Source: Prorocentrum cordatum
Lineage: Eukaryota; Sar; Dinophyceae; Prorocentrales; Prorocentraceae
Reading direction: 5' to 3'
DNA: 64,000 nucleotides
Assembly (NCBI GenBank): GCA_963575745.1
Contig: CAUYUJ010001399.1
Span: forward strand, 1-64,000
How positions within the stretch are numbered: position 1 is the stretch's first letter; the number at the start of each line of letters is the position of its first letter. Below the pieces are notes generated by a model. That model was not told where the DNA came from. It searched no databases and worked only from the letters and a program-made list of their open reading frames with translations. Shown piece after piece: positions 52,837-62,842 of this stretch. The translations under genes and the position numbers were made by a program.

Positions 52837-53739
52837 GTAAGAAGAGTTGTCTTTTGTTCGTATTCTTGCTTCTCGTGGCGCCGTGAGCGGGTGTCTCGAG
52901 TCGCACTTGTCCTTTCTGCGCAGGCTTCCTTCGGTCTCGCGAGGGATTTTGCGTACGGCCGCGCTTTCTTGAGTCCGGGTGGTGAGGTAGACATCGTTCA
53001 GGTCGGTTTATCGTTCGTCTTGATCAGTTTGACCCAGAGCGCGCTCCTCATTTCGCACCTAGCAGCTTGTGACCAGCCGCGCAGCACAGTCTCCGCCGGC
53101 CGCGCTGCGCCGCCTGCTGTCGCCGCGCCGCCGGCTGTCGTCGATCGCTCCAGTGACGACGGGGTCGCGTGTGTGCCTGCGCCCTTTGATCGCTCCAGTG
53201 ACGACGAGACCGCGCGGGTCGCTGCCATGGCAGCTGGTGCTGGTGCTCGTCCCACCCCGCAGGGCTTGGAGTTTGCTGTGATCACGCTGCGCCTGGAGAG
53301 CTTCGAGAACGACCCGAGGTTCTCGGGGTCGACGATACTGAAGGAGTACATCCGCCGTCATCGCCGCTCCAGCCATGAGATGACTACCAGGGGGCGCGGC
53401 GGCAATGCCACTGTAGATGCGCTCGTTGCCGCAGATGAGAACATGGCGAACTGTGATCGGCATGTGTTGGTGGACACCAGGGCTCTGAACGACCCGACTC
53501 TCACGCGCCATGCCGGTCATCGCCCGAATATCTTACGCAATTCAGTTGAGAATGCACATTGTGTTGGCATCGCTGGGTGTGCGGGAAGATGTTCGGCGAA
53601 GAACGCATCTTCGCAGTCTGTGTGCATTGTTGCCGTCTGTCCTTCTGGTCGGCATCGCTCGGCTGCTGTGAATTATGGTGTTAAGCAGTTCTTGAAACAG
53701 TACGACATTGAATGCAGTTATGCACGCCTGAAAACCTGA
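52825..53739 (+). CDS. Protein with RapZ C-terminal-like domain
   Basis: Open frame of 304 codons. Residues about 1-90 look like non-coding or intron-derived sequence. Then comes an Ala/Pro and Asp-rich linker in which VDRSSDDGVA and FDRSSDDETA form a repeat. Residues about 150-304 appear coherent: LEFAVITLRLESFENDPRFS, HVLVDTRALNDPTLTRHAGH, then SQSVCIVAVCPSGRHRSAAV and KQFLKQYDIEC. The pattern D-x-R-x-L-x-(N/D)-P ... C-x-x-G-(R/Q)-H-R-S matches the C-terminal domain of RapZ, known in bacteria as the small-RNA-binding RNase-E adaptor. Such domains also occur in many unnamed dinoflagellate proteins. The N-terminal P-loop ATPase domain of bacterial RapZ is not seen. Function here is unknown. 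The domain lies between copia gag and integrase remnants. Confidence 0.55.
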   Translation: MIRQVRRVVFCSYSCFSWRRERVSRVALVLSAQASFGLARDFAYGRAFLSPGGEVDIVQVGLSFVLISLTQSALLISHLAACDQPRSTVSAGRAAPPAVAAPPAVVDRSSDDGVACVPAPFDRSSDDETARVAAMAAGAGARPTPQGLEFAVITLRLESFENDPRFSGSTILKEYIRRHRRSSHEMTTRGRGGNATVDALVAADENMANCDRHVLVDTRALNDPTLTRHAGHRPNILRNSVENAHCVGIAGCAGRCSAKNASSQSVCIVAVCPSGRHRSAAVNYGVKQFLKQYDIECSYARLKT

Positions 53740-55848
53740 GTCGACATGAGTGGCTCAAGCGCACTTGTAAACGGAGAGTGATATTATTGCTGCCACTTAT
53801 CCGATTGGACCCGTGAGATGGCAAATTCTGCGGCTGACAAGATGGTTTCGTTCCTTACTCAATCCTTCGAGAAGTTCAATGCACCGCCGGCTCCAGTTCC
53901 TGGGCCGCGTGCCAAGCGCAGGCCCCGCGACGGGGCTGAGCTGGCGAGGAGGGGGGAGAAGAGATCTCGCGCTACATCGAGGTTGTGGTTGACGGAGTAG
54001 ATGATGAGAACGCGGCTTTGTCATCCGTGAACATATCAAAACGATCTGGCGCGAACGTCTCGGCGCTGACTATACTGAGGCATATGTTATGACCATGATG
54101 AGGCGATGAAGTTAGGTGCGAGTTACAGTTCAATTTGAAGATCTGCCACGGGGACAAGTGGCCGCCTGCATATTATATGCGTTGTGTACGTTATGCTCGG
54201 GGGCATGCAGAAACCGGTGCGTTGCGCAAACCTGTTGGCGGTCGTGCTTCTACTGTTGCTGCTTCGCCACCGCCCGTCGCCAAATCGTCTTCTGCCGCTG
54301 CGTCGCCCCCTTCAAATCAGGCGCGCGACTCGCAGAACGATGACGACGCGTCGAAGAAGAAGGCTCGCATGGGCAGCGACAGCAAGTGGACGGGTCTTCC
54401 TCCGGGGGTACTTTTACCTGAGGGCACGACCGTTCGCCTTCCTGGGGTGCCTCTCACGATGCCACCGGGGCGCAAGCCCGCTGTCCTCGCGCCGAGGCAG
54501 CCAGATGGACCGCCGCCTGCGCGCGCCCCCCGGGCTTCTGCGTAGAGCTGCTGCGGCCGCCGCCACCGCCTCCTGCGAGCACTGTTGCCGCCAGCAGCGA
54601 CGACGAATCGAGCATGACTCGTGCGTCTCGTTCAGGATTCCCGACTGCCCCTGTCGAGAGGGACCTGGCCGCGGTGGGCGGTGATAGGACCGGAGATCCA
54701 GTCGTGGAATTCGAGCCGACTGCATGCAGTTGGCGCAGCTCAGCTGGATTCGCTTCTCGAGCGCGGCAAGAGGAGGATCTTCATCGCGTACGTCGATCCT
54801 CGATCGTTCCCATTCGAGGGGTCGAAGGACCGCGCGGGAGAGCGGGACACTGGGAAATTGGTGCGTGTGAGCTGCGCAATTGATCCGTTCAACACTCAGA
54901 TCATGTTCCCGCCGGCGTGGTCTTTTTGGAAGAAGAGTTGCACGGGTCGCTCCGAGGACGCGCCATCGTGGAAGCGTATAGAAGAAGGTCGTGTTGCCAT
55001 GAATTCTTCTGTGGCTACTGAGGAGTTCGATCGAGTAGCAATATTTGTATCCTCCGAGGATCCGCGTTGACGGAACATCGTATTTGTTCGCGCCACTGCA
55101 GCTGGACTTGCATGAGATGACTGCCATGAATGCTTAAAGTCGTGCCAGATCTTGCTCTGGAAAGTGTAACACCAGTATGCAAGATGAGCTGTTGCCCGCG
55201 TGCGTTGCTGGGCTGTCCGCGCCAGGCGCGCCTGCTACCGACAGGGAGATCGTCGAGGAGGTGATCAGGAACGCCGATCCGCTTCACGGACGAGCGGGGG
55301 CCAACCTGGCCTGGGCGCTGCTCTACGCTATCGGCATCGCGTTCGCCTGCCCAGTCTCGAGCGACACGGTGGCGCGCCAACGTCGGGGGCCTTCTGTGGC
55401 AAAAGACACCGTCGAGCGCAATCCTGATCTCGTTGTCGCTTACACATCAGCATCAAATCATCATGTGATCAGTGATTGTTTCTCTAGTTCGGCTCAAGAT
55501 AGTGGTCTTGTGACTATTGCGCTTGGATATATGTGCCTGGTTGCTCAAACCTTGAGATTGCTAGCGCGCTGAACTCGTGCCTCGAGTCAGACTCGGACGT
55601 CGCGAGCCACAGGTGTCTTGAGTTCCTCAGAGAGTTAGGTCAGAAAGTTAGACCGGATAGGATTGCACTTCAGCTTTCCTCGCTGAAGGCGCACAGGAGA
55701 AAGTGCAAGACGACGTGGGCGCGATCGTCGGTGATGACGACGCCGCTGCAGTCTCTAGGAACGCCTGCGAGAGGAGGAACAACATATCCTGGCACAAATC
55801 AACCTACCTGGCGATCCGAAGCACGAAGGACAGAGAAGGCATGCGTGG
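53740..55848. other. Unplaced frames between the RapZ-like ORF and integrase
   Basis: Short frames of balanced composition include 53818-54000 (MANSAADKMVSFLTQSFEKF), 54135-54545 (MKICHGDKWPPAYYMRCVRY, then a Ser/Ala/Pro-rich tail), 54621-55070 (LLERGKRRIFIAYVDPRSFP) and 55177-55572 (ATDREIVEEVIRNADPLHGR). None matches a family I recognise. They may be worn copia sequence or exons of an inserted gene. Confidence 0.3.
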
Positions 55849-56990
55849 TTGCAGATCCCGCTGCGCACAAGGATCGTTATTAGACGACTGCACAGAGAAT
55901 TTGGTAATGTGCCGAACCGTGTTCTCGTTCAGCTACTGAGAATCTCCGGGATGTCATCGGACTACATTGAAGCCGCCAAGATTTATCGATGTGAATATCG
56001 CGAACATCACAAACCGCTAGCTCAGACTCACAATGTTGCCTTACCCAAGAAGTTCTGCTCCAACCTTCATTTCGGCATCGGCTGTCTAGAAGTGAAGGAC
56101 AACGGCGGAGAACGCGACACCTTCTCGAACATTGTGTGCCAGGGTACAACATTTTAGCGTGTGATCTTTGTCAAGCAGGGAGGTGGTAGCAATCTTCGAG
56201 AGCATGCCTCAGCGTGCTTCAGCCACGCTGGCGTGCACGGGCAGGTGAGCCCACAAGAATGGTGTTGGACCGTGGAATGCACAACACAGGAGTGTTTCTG
56301 CAATGGGTTACGAGTCATGGGATCGACCTCCGCGACGCTTGAGTCGAGTCCCCCGAGCAGATAGGCCGCGCCGAGAGACATGGTGGACTTTGGAGGAACA
56401 TGTCAAGGAGGTGGTAGACGACAAGAATGTTTCCGGACTCGATGCAGTCATCTGTACTGCAGCATAAGTCGACAATGCGAAGAATGAGATGCCGCGAGTC
56501 GGCGGATTTGCGCCTGCTCACTGGGCACTCGGAAAGATGACTCGTGTCCCAGAGAGTCAATCCGACGGCGGCGAAGCTTTTGACTTCGGAGTGCTTGCGA
56601 ATGTTGCAGAGGACTGAGCCGACGAGTTTTCTCGCCAGGCTGCGATCGGGCGTCTGCCAGAAAAGCAAGCGCAGAACGCAACGTCGGGGATGGGGCGGCA
56701 AGGGCCGCTGTCCAAAAGGAAAGGCCACTAGCTGGATACAGGTAGGCGATGTAGCATGCTTTCGCAAGAGGCCGACCGACGGCGAGGCCACCGCTTAGAG
56801 GAGCACAGGTTCTCGTGTCGTTGGATTCGATGGCAAGAACGGGTGGGTTATCACAGCGGGTGGACCTGTCTGCGTGGCTGTCGGCAGGCTTCGACCGTGT
56901 ACAGCGGCGGAAGCGTTGGCTTACCAACATCCCTCTAAGCACCGTGGCGGTGGTGTTGAGACGCATGCACTCACAGACGGGCGACAGCAG
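55848..56990 (+). pseudogene. Copia-II integrase
   Basis: The zinc end reads LRTRIVIRRLHREFGNVPNR, then KIYRCEYREHHKPLAQ. One Cys of the usual CxxC is Arg here. The core start NLHFGIGCLEVKDNGGERDT has Gly where the first catalytic Asp is expected. The middle is in other frames and includes SWDRPPRRLSRVPRADRPRR. EEHVKEVVDDKNVSGLDAV and MPRVGGFAPAHWALGKMTRV (56395-56560) follow after stops. A beta-rich C-terminal segment, GFDGKNGWVITAGGPVCVAV and GRLRPCTAAEALAYQ (about 56826-56930), closes it. The order is right for integrase, but it is clearly dead. Confidence 0.7.
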
Positions 56991-57394
56991 CCATTCGTCG
57001 ACGAGCGACGCGAGCTGCCGTAACCACGGGCGCAAGAGCATTCTGCGCAAGAGAACCCTATGGCGATGGATTCCAGAAGACCTCGAGCTCATAGAGGAAG
57101 CATTTCGCCAAGTGGAAGAAAATGAGCTGTCAGATGAAATGATCGTTCCTGCGCCGCCCCTCTTCAGAGGTCACTATTGGACGACGTCTCGCACGGTGTA
57201 CAGAGCTGCAACGAAGTGATGCGCAGTAGTGTCGATAATGCCGGTGGTAGTGCGGGGTGGGTTTCCGAATTCTGTCTCGGAGCCAATTCCCGAACCAGCG
57301 ATCCCACTGCTTGAGGCCGCTCGCAAGGCCGGGACATCGGGTTTGGGCATGGATCTTCTAGCTAGTAGAACAGCTTCACCCGCTGCTAGACCGT
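56991..57394 (+). other. Copia-II integrase-RT linker
   Basis: Short frames, including MSIMPVVVRGGFPNSVSEPI (57229), with Pro/Ser-rich composition. Position between integrase and RT indicates linker; no motif. Confidence 0.35.
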
Positions 57395-58540
57395 ATGAAT
57401 CACATGTCGGATTCCAGTGATCGCACCGTTCACGAGCCGCAATCTAAGAAGAAGCTGAAGGGTGCAAACGATATGGTGTACCATCGGGAATATGAGGACG
57501 TTCAAAGCGGTTTGCGACTGGCAAGACAAGACGACTGGGGGCAATGGCGGAAGTTCAACGCTGCCGTACCTATTGATTCCGTGGATTTGCAAAATCTCAT
57601 CGACGAATGATACCGTATGGTACCTGCGCAATGGATTGATATTGACAAGAATGAGCATCTCCGTGGACCTGGTGGACCTCCGATTGCGCCGCAGTACAAG
57701 AAAAGACATGTTGCACGTGGAGATCTTGAAAAGTCATTTGGCACCCGTGCGAATTTACCAACGTGCGAAATCGAGGGGCTCAGGTCGATGATCACGGGCT
57801 GCCGGCACGAAGAAGACGCTCAAGTTTGCCGACGCTACATCTGCGCATTTCCAGGAGCTGGAACTCGACCGCCTCATGCTGCTCAAACCGCCGCCCCACG
57901 GACTCGGAGGAGTACTGGATGGCGGAGCATTGATCGCGCGCGTGCCCGTCTATGGCTCGCGCGGCGCTGGACGAGGTTCGTGGGGGAATATTTGCAGAAG
58001 GTTTGAAGCTCATGGTCTGAAGGAGAACCGCATCATGCCTGCTTCGTTCAATGCCCACACTGACAAACACGAGATGACGTGCATGTTAGGTACACATGTG
58101 GATGGCATACTGTGGGCTGCGGATGATGAAAGTCAGAGAACCATCGATTCGGTATCGGCAGAGTTGGATATTCGCGAGACCAAGTCGGATAATTTCGTTA
58201 TCGCGGTTTAGGAGTCGTTCAAGCTGAAGATTCCACGGCGCCTATCACGGCCGAGAACAATATTGAGAATATCGAGGCTGTATCTTATCCTAGAGACAAT
58301 CCCCCTCACGAGAAAACGCAATGAGGCCGAGGCAGCACAGCTTAGGTCGGTCGTAGGTGCTGTATCATGGATTACACGTTCGTGGAAACCTGAGCTACTG
58401 TATCGTGTGAGCAGACTGCAGACTGCTGTGCGCAACGCTAAGGTACGTCACCTCAAGGAAGCTAGCCGTGTACTAGAAGAAGAAACTCAGTTTGCTGAGT
58501 GCGGGTTAGTATTCGAAAGGGGAGCTGTTAAGCGGAACCA
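57395..58540 (+). pseudogene. Copia-II reverse transcriptase
   Basis: Frame 3 (57395-57610) reads VQSGLRLARQDDWGQWRKFN. Frame 2 from 57617 reads PAQWIDIDKNEHLRGPGGPP and KKRHVARGDLEKSFGTR. After a shift near 57800 frame 3 reads FADATSAHFQELELDRLMLL, ARVPVYGSRGAGRGSWGNIC and MLGTHVDGILWAADDES. The catalytic pair of copia RT (VDD) is VDG at 58098-58106, so the second Asp is lost. Downstream EAEAAQLRSVVGAVSWITRS and KPELLYRVSRLQTAVRNAKV (58300-58450) match the connection region. Motif order and spacing are those of Ty1/copia. Confidence 0.8.
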
Positions 58541-59200
58541 TGTTTTTAGAAGAGGATGCCAGCTGGGCAAGAGAAGAGGACGTAGTCAAAGGTAAAATCG
58601 AGCCTCTCAGGTCACAGAGGGCTGGGTTCAATGGACTCGCAGGGCCTGGATTCATCGTGGGGAATAGTGGTCATGTTCACCCTATATGTATGCATATTTT
58701 TTTTTCAAAAAAAAGAAAACAATAAACAAACGAGTATGTAAGTCCACACTACAAGCAGAGACCCTGGCTTGTTGATGGGGTGTAGAATCTGGTGCACGCA
58801 TTCGTGCCGCCATCGCAGATGCGCGCGGGATGTTTGGCGCAGGAAAGAAGCTGCCAACAAATTGGGGAGTCAAATCAGCCATGACTATGATACATATATG
58901 GGTGACGGCTTGCAAAAACCTTGAGGAACATCGCATAACCCCAACTTTGGGTAGGACAGAAGATAAGCGCTTGAGTATCGATTTGACTATTTTCAAACAG
59001 GACATTTGGACTAATGGGACGGAAGAAGTAGAGATTTCACATCCACGCGTATATGGTGATAAGATTTGATGATTCGATACACGCATTATGACTGTTGGTT
59101 GTCTGGCGCAGAATATGCCGACATATTTTGTTTCTGAGATATTACGGACAAGTTCGTATGACGTATTTCCAGGCCCTGGATCTACCTTAAAGAAGGTCAA
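58541..59200 (+). pseudogene. Copia-II RNase H and C-terminus
   Basis: Frame pieces: SWAREEDVVKGKIEPLRSQR and GPGFIVGNSGHVHPI (58560-58690). A T8CA8-like insertion at 58693-58712 shifts the frame. Then TPTLGRTEDKRLSIDLTIFK (about 58938) and SGAEYADIFCF (about 59104) follow. The last pieces match the RNase H end of copia pol, in which the terminal Asp of 'RWVDT' is expected near 59070. The first catalytic segments are worn. Confidence 0.6.
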
Positions 59201-59246
59201 CAAAACAACTGGCGAGGGCCAGGATGAATGCTATCCCATCGGGGAA

Positions 59247-59286
59247 GTCAAACGGCAGCGAGTGGTGCATATACACACGTGACACA
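59247..59286 (-). repeat. Right arm of 40-nt inverted repeat
   Basis: Begins GTCAAACGGCAGCGAGTGGT on the plus strand. Exact reverse complement of 49781-49820. Confidence 0.95.
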
Positions 59287-59289
59287 TGC

Positions 59290-59614
59290 ACGATCTCACA
59301 CCCGTGCAACGTTATCACGAGTTAGTTGGCAGACTCTGCAGTAGCGCTCGTCTCAGTAAGCCTCCGGGGCAGTTAACAGAGTATTCCCATGTTGGGATTA
59401 CTCTGGTTTCCTTCTACCCCCCCCTCCCCCTGCTCCACCCCCTCTCCGCCTCATCCGCTCTCTGCTCCTTCCTTGCCCCCTCCCTCCCTCCGCCTCCGCA
59501 GTTACTCAATATGAACACTACTGTCCCTCTTCCCCTGATGACGGCCTGGGGGTGTCCGGCCCCCCCCCCGCGTATTGTTTTTTTACACAGGTTTCCCCGG
59601 AATCGGGTTTTCGC

Positions 59615-59648
<34 letters not shown>

Positions 59649-59650
59649 CA
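59290..59650. other. C-rich sequence and T30 run
   Basis: Pyrimidine-rich unique sequence, then an uninterrupted run of about 30 T (59619-59648). No gene. Confidence 0.6.
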
Positions 59651-59860
59651 AAATGCTGCTCTCGCTGAGGCGCGGGTCTCATTTTCGGGCCCCGCTCGTT
59701 CCGAATCGTGTTCCCGCTTCACCGCTGGCCTCATTTCCGTGCTCCCGCTCGTTCCGAATCGTGCTCCCGCTGCAGCGCTGGCCTCATTTCCGCGCTTCCG
59801 CTCGTTTCGACTCCTGCTCCCGGTGCAGCGGTGGCGTCATTTCCCGTGCTATGCCACGGC
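59650..59860 (+). repeat. 53-bp tandem repeat (~3.5 copies)
   Basis: CCGCTCGTT(C/T)CGA at 59692, 59745 and 59798, spacing 53 bp, with a worn half unit before the first. It starts directly after the T run. Confidence 0.9.
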
Positions 59861-60354
59861 ATGCCTTGCAATGCTATGTTGATACTACGCTTTGCGGTGC
59901 TCTTCCACGCCGTGCCACGCCGTGCTCTGCAATACATCGCGTACCCACCATTGCCCTGCTCGACATCCGACTGAGCGAGTAGAGAGGGGATCTGCGACAT
60001 GGTAAGGGATGGGAGGGAGGAGTAGGATGTCAGATATGCGCGAGCGCACCTAGCTTGCCCTCCCCCCTCCCCCTCCGCCTTCCCACATCGCACTTCAAAC
60101 CTCCTTCGTTCTCCCATCTCCCCTCGCCCTGTCCCCCATGTTTCCACTCCTCCTCCATTTCCCGAACAAGCGAGGATGGTCTGAACGAGGAAGCGTAGGA
60201 GGCAGAGGAAGAGGAGCATGGAAAACATGCTTGCCAGCGTAGACACCAACAAATGAGTTATCGCACTTCCGATGCGTAAGCCATGTGGTCCAGTACGCGC
60301 TGTAGGGTTCTTTTTGTCTGCCATTGCGCTAAAACGCAGCAGCATCACAAGAGC
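59861..60354. other. Unassigned sequence
   Basis: Small repeats of ATGCCACGGC/GTGCCACGCC at 59850-59930, otherwise nothing recognisable. Confidence 0.4.
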
Positions 60355-60990
60355 GGAGGTGGAGGAGGGATACGAGAAGGAGGAGGAAGAGGAGGAGGAG
60401 GAGGAGAAGGAGAAGGAGGAGGAGGAGGAGGAGGAGGAGGAGGAGGAGGAGGAGGAGCGGCCCGACGCCTGCGTCCCACGGCGACGGAAAAAGGCATTGG
60501 ACGGTAGACGCCCGAACTCCACCAGCCCGGTCCAGATCCCGATCCCACGGCGACGACCGACGGCCAATTTCGACGATCGACGGCCGCCTCGGTTGACGCC
60601 GTTTCATTCTGGACCTCTGGACCCGTTGTCCTCTTCCTCCTCCTCCGCCCACGGCGACGGAGTGTCGCGTCGCTCAGAGTTCCCGCAGGGCGGTCGCAAG
60701 CGTTCGAGTGCGCCAGCCTGGATTGGACGCGTTGACTCTACGAGAGCCCGCTCCCGATCTCAGACTTCCGTGTGTGATAGCTTGGATTGGAAGCCTGCAC
60801 TCCACGCGCCAGAGCCCCGTCTCGAGCTTTCGAGTGCGATAGCCTGGACTGGACGCCCGCACTCCGCGAGCCCGAGCCCGAGCCCGACCCCACGGCGACC
60901 GACCGGCACCCGCGGGCGACGAGGAAGAGGAGGAGGAGGAGGAAGAGGAGGAGGAGGAGGAGGAGGAGGACTCGATGATATTATTTTCTA
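60355..60990. repeat. (GGA)n tracts flanking a ~63-bp tandem repeat
   Basis: GGA tracts at 60355-60458 and 60925-60970. Between them three units of 62-64 bp are marked by TTCGAGTGCG(C/A)..AGCCTGGA at about 60703, 60766 and 60828. Confidence 0.85.
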
Positions 60991-61037
60991 CCTCTGAGCG
61001 TGGTGACTGGCTGCTGGGCTAGGCACGCATCACATCA

Positions 61038-61568
61038 TTACACATCGGGGCATGTGCCGCCCGACTTGGGCGACATTCCTGTCTTCAATCTCCCGAGAGC
61101 TTCCTTCTCAGCTTTGGTGGGGGGGTCGCACTCGTCTTTCAAACCGTGCGGAAAAGAAACGCAGTGCCGCCCACACACCACACGAAACACGACACCCCTG
61201 AGAGTGGCCAGCATGTGCGTGGGGCAGCACAGCTCCGCAACAGGATGATCCAATCCCCCTCCCACTCCGCCCTCAGGAGGTCCCGAGCCATCAAGAGGAA
61301 ACTCATCGCCAGGCCCAATCAGGTCATCTGCCTGCCTGGGGGAGAGAGTTTGAATTCGCTGCAAAATCTCGGCTCGAGGCTTGCACTGAGACGGCCAGAA
61401 TTTACACAGAGCATCTCGCCGCGAGAAAAACCGGATACACAGGCCACACTTCAAATATTCCGATCGCACAACACAATCGTGGCCCGCATCATTATGGCGG
61501 CGGAGCCATACATCCAGGTTCTTCAGAGCTCCTAACTCGAGACCCAGGCGGACGAGTCGTAATCTCAT
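61038..61568 (-). pseudogene. LINE-3 C-terminal zinc-ribbon-like domain
   Basis: Minus-strand frame of 176 codons. EYLKCGLCIRFFSRRDALCK and WPSQCKPRAEILQRI form a first Cys cluster. LRGVVFRVVCGRHCVSFPHG, LKDECDPPTK and LGRLKTGMSPKSG form a second. The second cluster has the layout H-x-L..G..F(C)xxCG.....L..C......L..L..G..P.(T/S)G shared with the plus-strand ORF at 45890-46190. One Cys of the second pair is Arg. Probably the element's RNA- or DNA-binding tail. The plus-strand frame opposite (61146-61535) is a shadow. Confidence 0.6.
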
Positions 61569-61570
61569 GG

Positions 61571-62328
61571 TCAGAGGTAAAACACAGCCTCCCTCGGTAC
61601 AGCCAAGAGGCGATCTAAAACATTGAGGGCCCGATCGTCGGCCTGCTCAGTGAGCTGGGCCTGAGCTTCTGACACCTGGCCAGACTCAGCTGCTTTCGAA
61701 GCGAATGAAGCAGCGGCTTTGTTCAGGTAGACCTCCTCATGGGTCAAACACATGTGGAAATCTGGGACTGGGTGGGGTGACCCTTGGTCCATCGAACTTC
61801 GACCGATCCGCCACGGGAGTCCAGTGTCCGATGGTGCATTGCCGAGAGAGCCAACCTCGCAGACTGTGACTTGCGCTCAACGGACTTCCTGACATCTCGA
61901 ACCACAGCAAGACGATTACAAGAGAAAGGTTCACCATTGGACCTCTGGAGCAGCTGAGTGAGGGCGCACAGCTCGGCACGGCCAGCGGTCTGCACCTTAG
62001 TGGGCAAAGTGCCGCCGGCACATCCGTCCACTCTGTCATCATCGCCTTGGTGGACGATGGCCCAGCCGCAGCGCCCGAGTCTCCAGCCGAGGTGACGCTT
62101 AGCTCCAGCCCCGTCAGCTTCCCAGACTCCTCCGTGGACCTCAGCCCGCCCCCACCTCCGCACATGTTCGTTTGGTGGGGGGAGGGGGGAAAGTGGCGTG
62201 GTTCGAGGTGCCTCCGTCGTGTTGGCGTGGAGTCCCGAGCTGGATGCAGAGGCCGCAACCCAACGCTGCACAGCCTTGTGGCTGATGATGACCACAGAGG
62301 TCACAAGCTCCATGTGTCCTGGCTCCAA
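61571..62328 (-). pseudogene. LINE-3 RNase H domain
   Basis: Minus-strand frame 62328-61744 reads RLGRCGWAIVHQGDDDRVDG, then TLPTKVQTAGRAELCALTQL (Glu of the active site), CNRLAVVRDVRKSVERKSQS and SVEVRWTKGHPTQ. After a shift, frame 61792-61571 reads FHMCLTHEEVYLNKAAASFA, matching the terminal N-x2-A-D-x2-A segment in worn form. The usual G-x-L-P-x3-Q-T-x-x-R-A-E core is clear. RNase H in LINEs removes template RNA during second-strand synthesis. The frameshift after WTKGH and the change of the last Asp suggest it is inactive. Confidence 0.7.
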
Positions 62329-62659
62329 GGGTACACCCTAGGCGATGCTTAAGAAAACCTAAGTTTTCGTCCAGAGTCTCGATTATTCTGAACTTTTCAA
62401 TGTAAGTCCCAAGGTTTTGATAGAAGTTCTGGGTTTTATTCAAGTTCTGAGGCTATGAATTTCTTAACCCATGATTTCTTGAGCATTTCGCAGGGGGTAT
62501 GAACTTCCTGTAATTTGGTGCACGGCGTGCGGTGGCTTTACGACCACCGAAGCTGGATCTTAGCTGCTGGGTAGCTGCCATCCTGCTCGCGATTGCAGCG
62601 AGCGGCGGAAACTGTTCCACAGTGAGCTTGCTCGGACAGGTCTGCGTTTGGGTCTCCCG

Positions 62660-62774
62660 CTCCTCCTCCTCCTCCTCCTCCTCCTCCTCCTCCTCTTCCT
62701 CCTCCTCCTCCTCCTCCTTCTCCTCCTCCTCCTCCTCCTCCTCCTCTCCCGCCTCCTCCTCCTCCTCCTCCTGA
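62660..62774. repeat. (CCT)n tract inside LINE-3
   Basis: Pure CCT triplets with a few CTT/CGC changes. It lies between the Cys/His motif and RNase H of the minus-strand element. Confidence 0.95.
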
Positions 62775-62842
62775 GCCACTCTCCCGCTTGGGGGGGTATG
62801 ATGGCGCGGGGTCGGAGTCAGACCAATCCCAGGCTGCCGGCT

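Larger units (their letters stand above)
49781..59286 (+). mobile_element. Copia-II: decayed Ty1/copia-type element bracketed by a 40-nt inverted repeat
   Basis: Plus-strand parts in order: gag (49998-51360) with a CCHC-like knuckle, a ~4-kb middle part without a recognisable protease, integrase (55848-56990), RT (57395-58500) and RNase H (58560-59170). The outer edges are a perfect 40-nt inverted repeat, 49781-49820 versus 59247-59286. No direct LTRs were seen. Many frameshifts and lost catalytic residues show that it is inactive. Confidence 0.75.

Noticed and set aside
52837-52923. GT...AG intron linking the 52451-52836 frame to the RapZ-like frame
   Set aside because: The splice sites look good, but joining them enters frame 3, which stops at 52983, not the RapZ-like frame 1. 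An alternative acceptor would be needed.
59619-59648. T30 as a Pol III terminator or reversed poly-A tail of a retrocopy
   Set aside because: No Pol III promoter elements nearby. A reversed poly-A tail is possible, but no minus-strand gene fragment lies to the right, only a 53-bp tandem repeat.
60272-60997. 241-codon plus-strand ORF
   Set aside because: It begins in a GGA tract, passes through a 63-bp tandem repeat and ends in another GGA tract; no domain.
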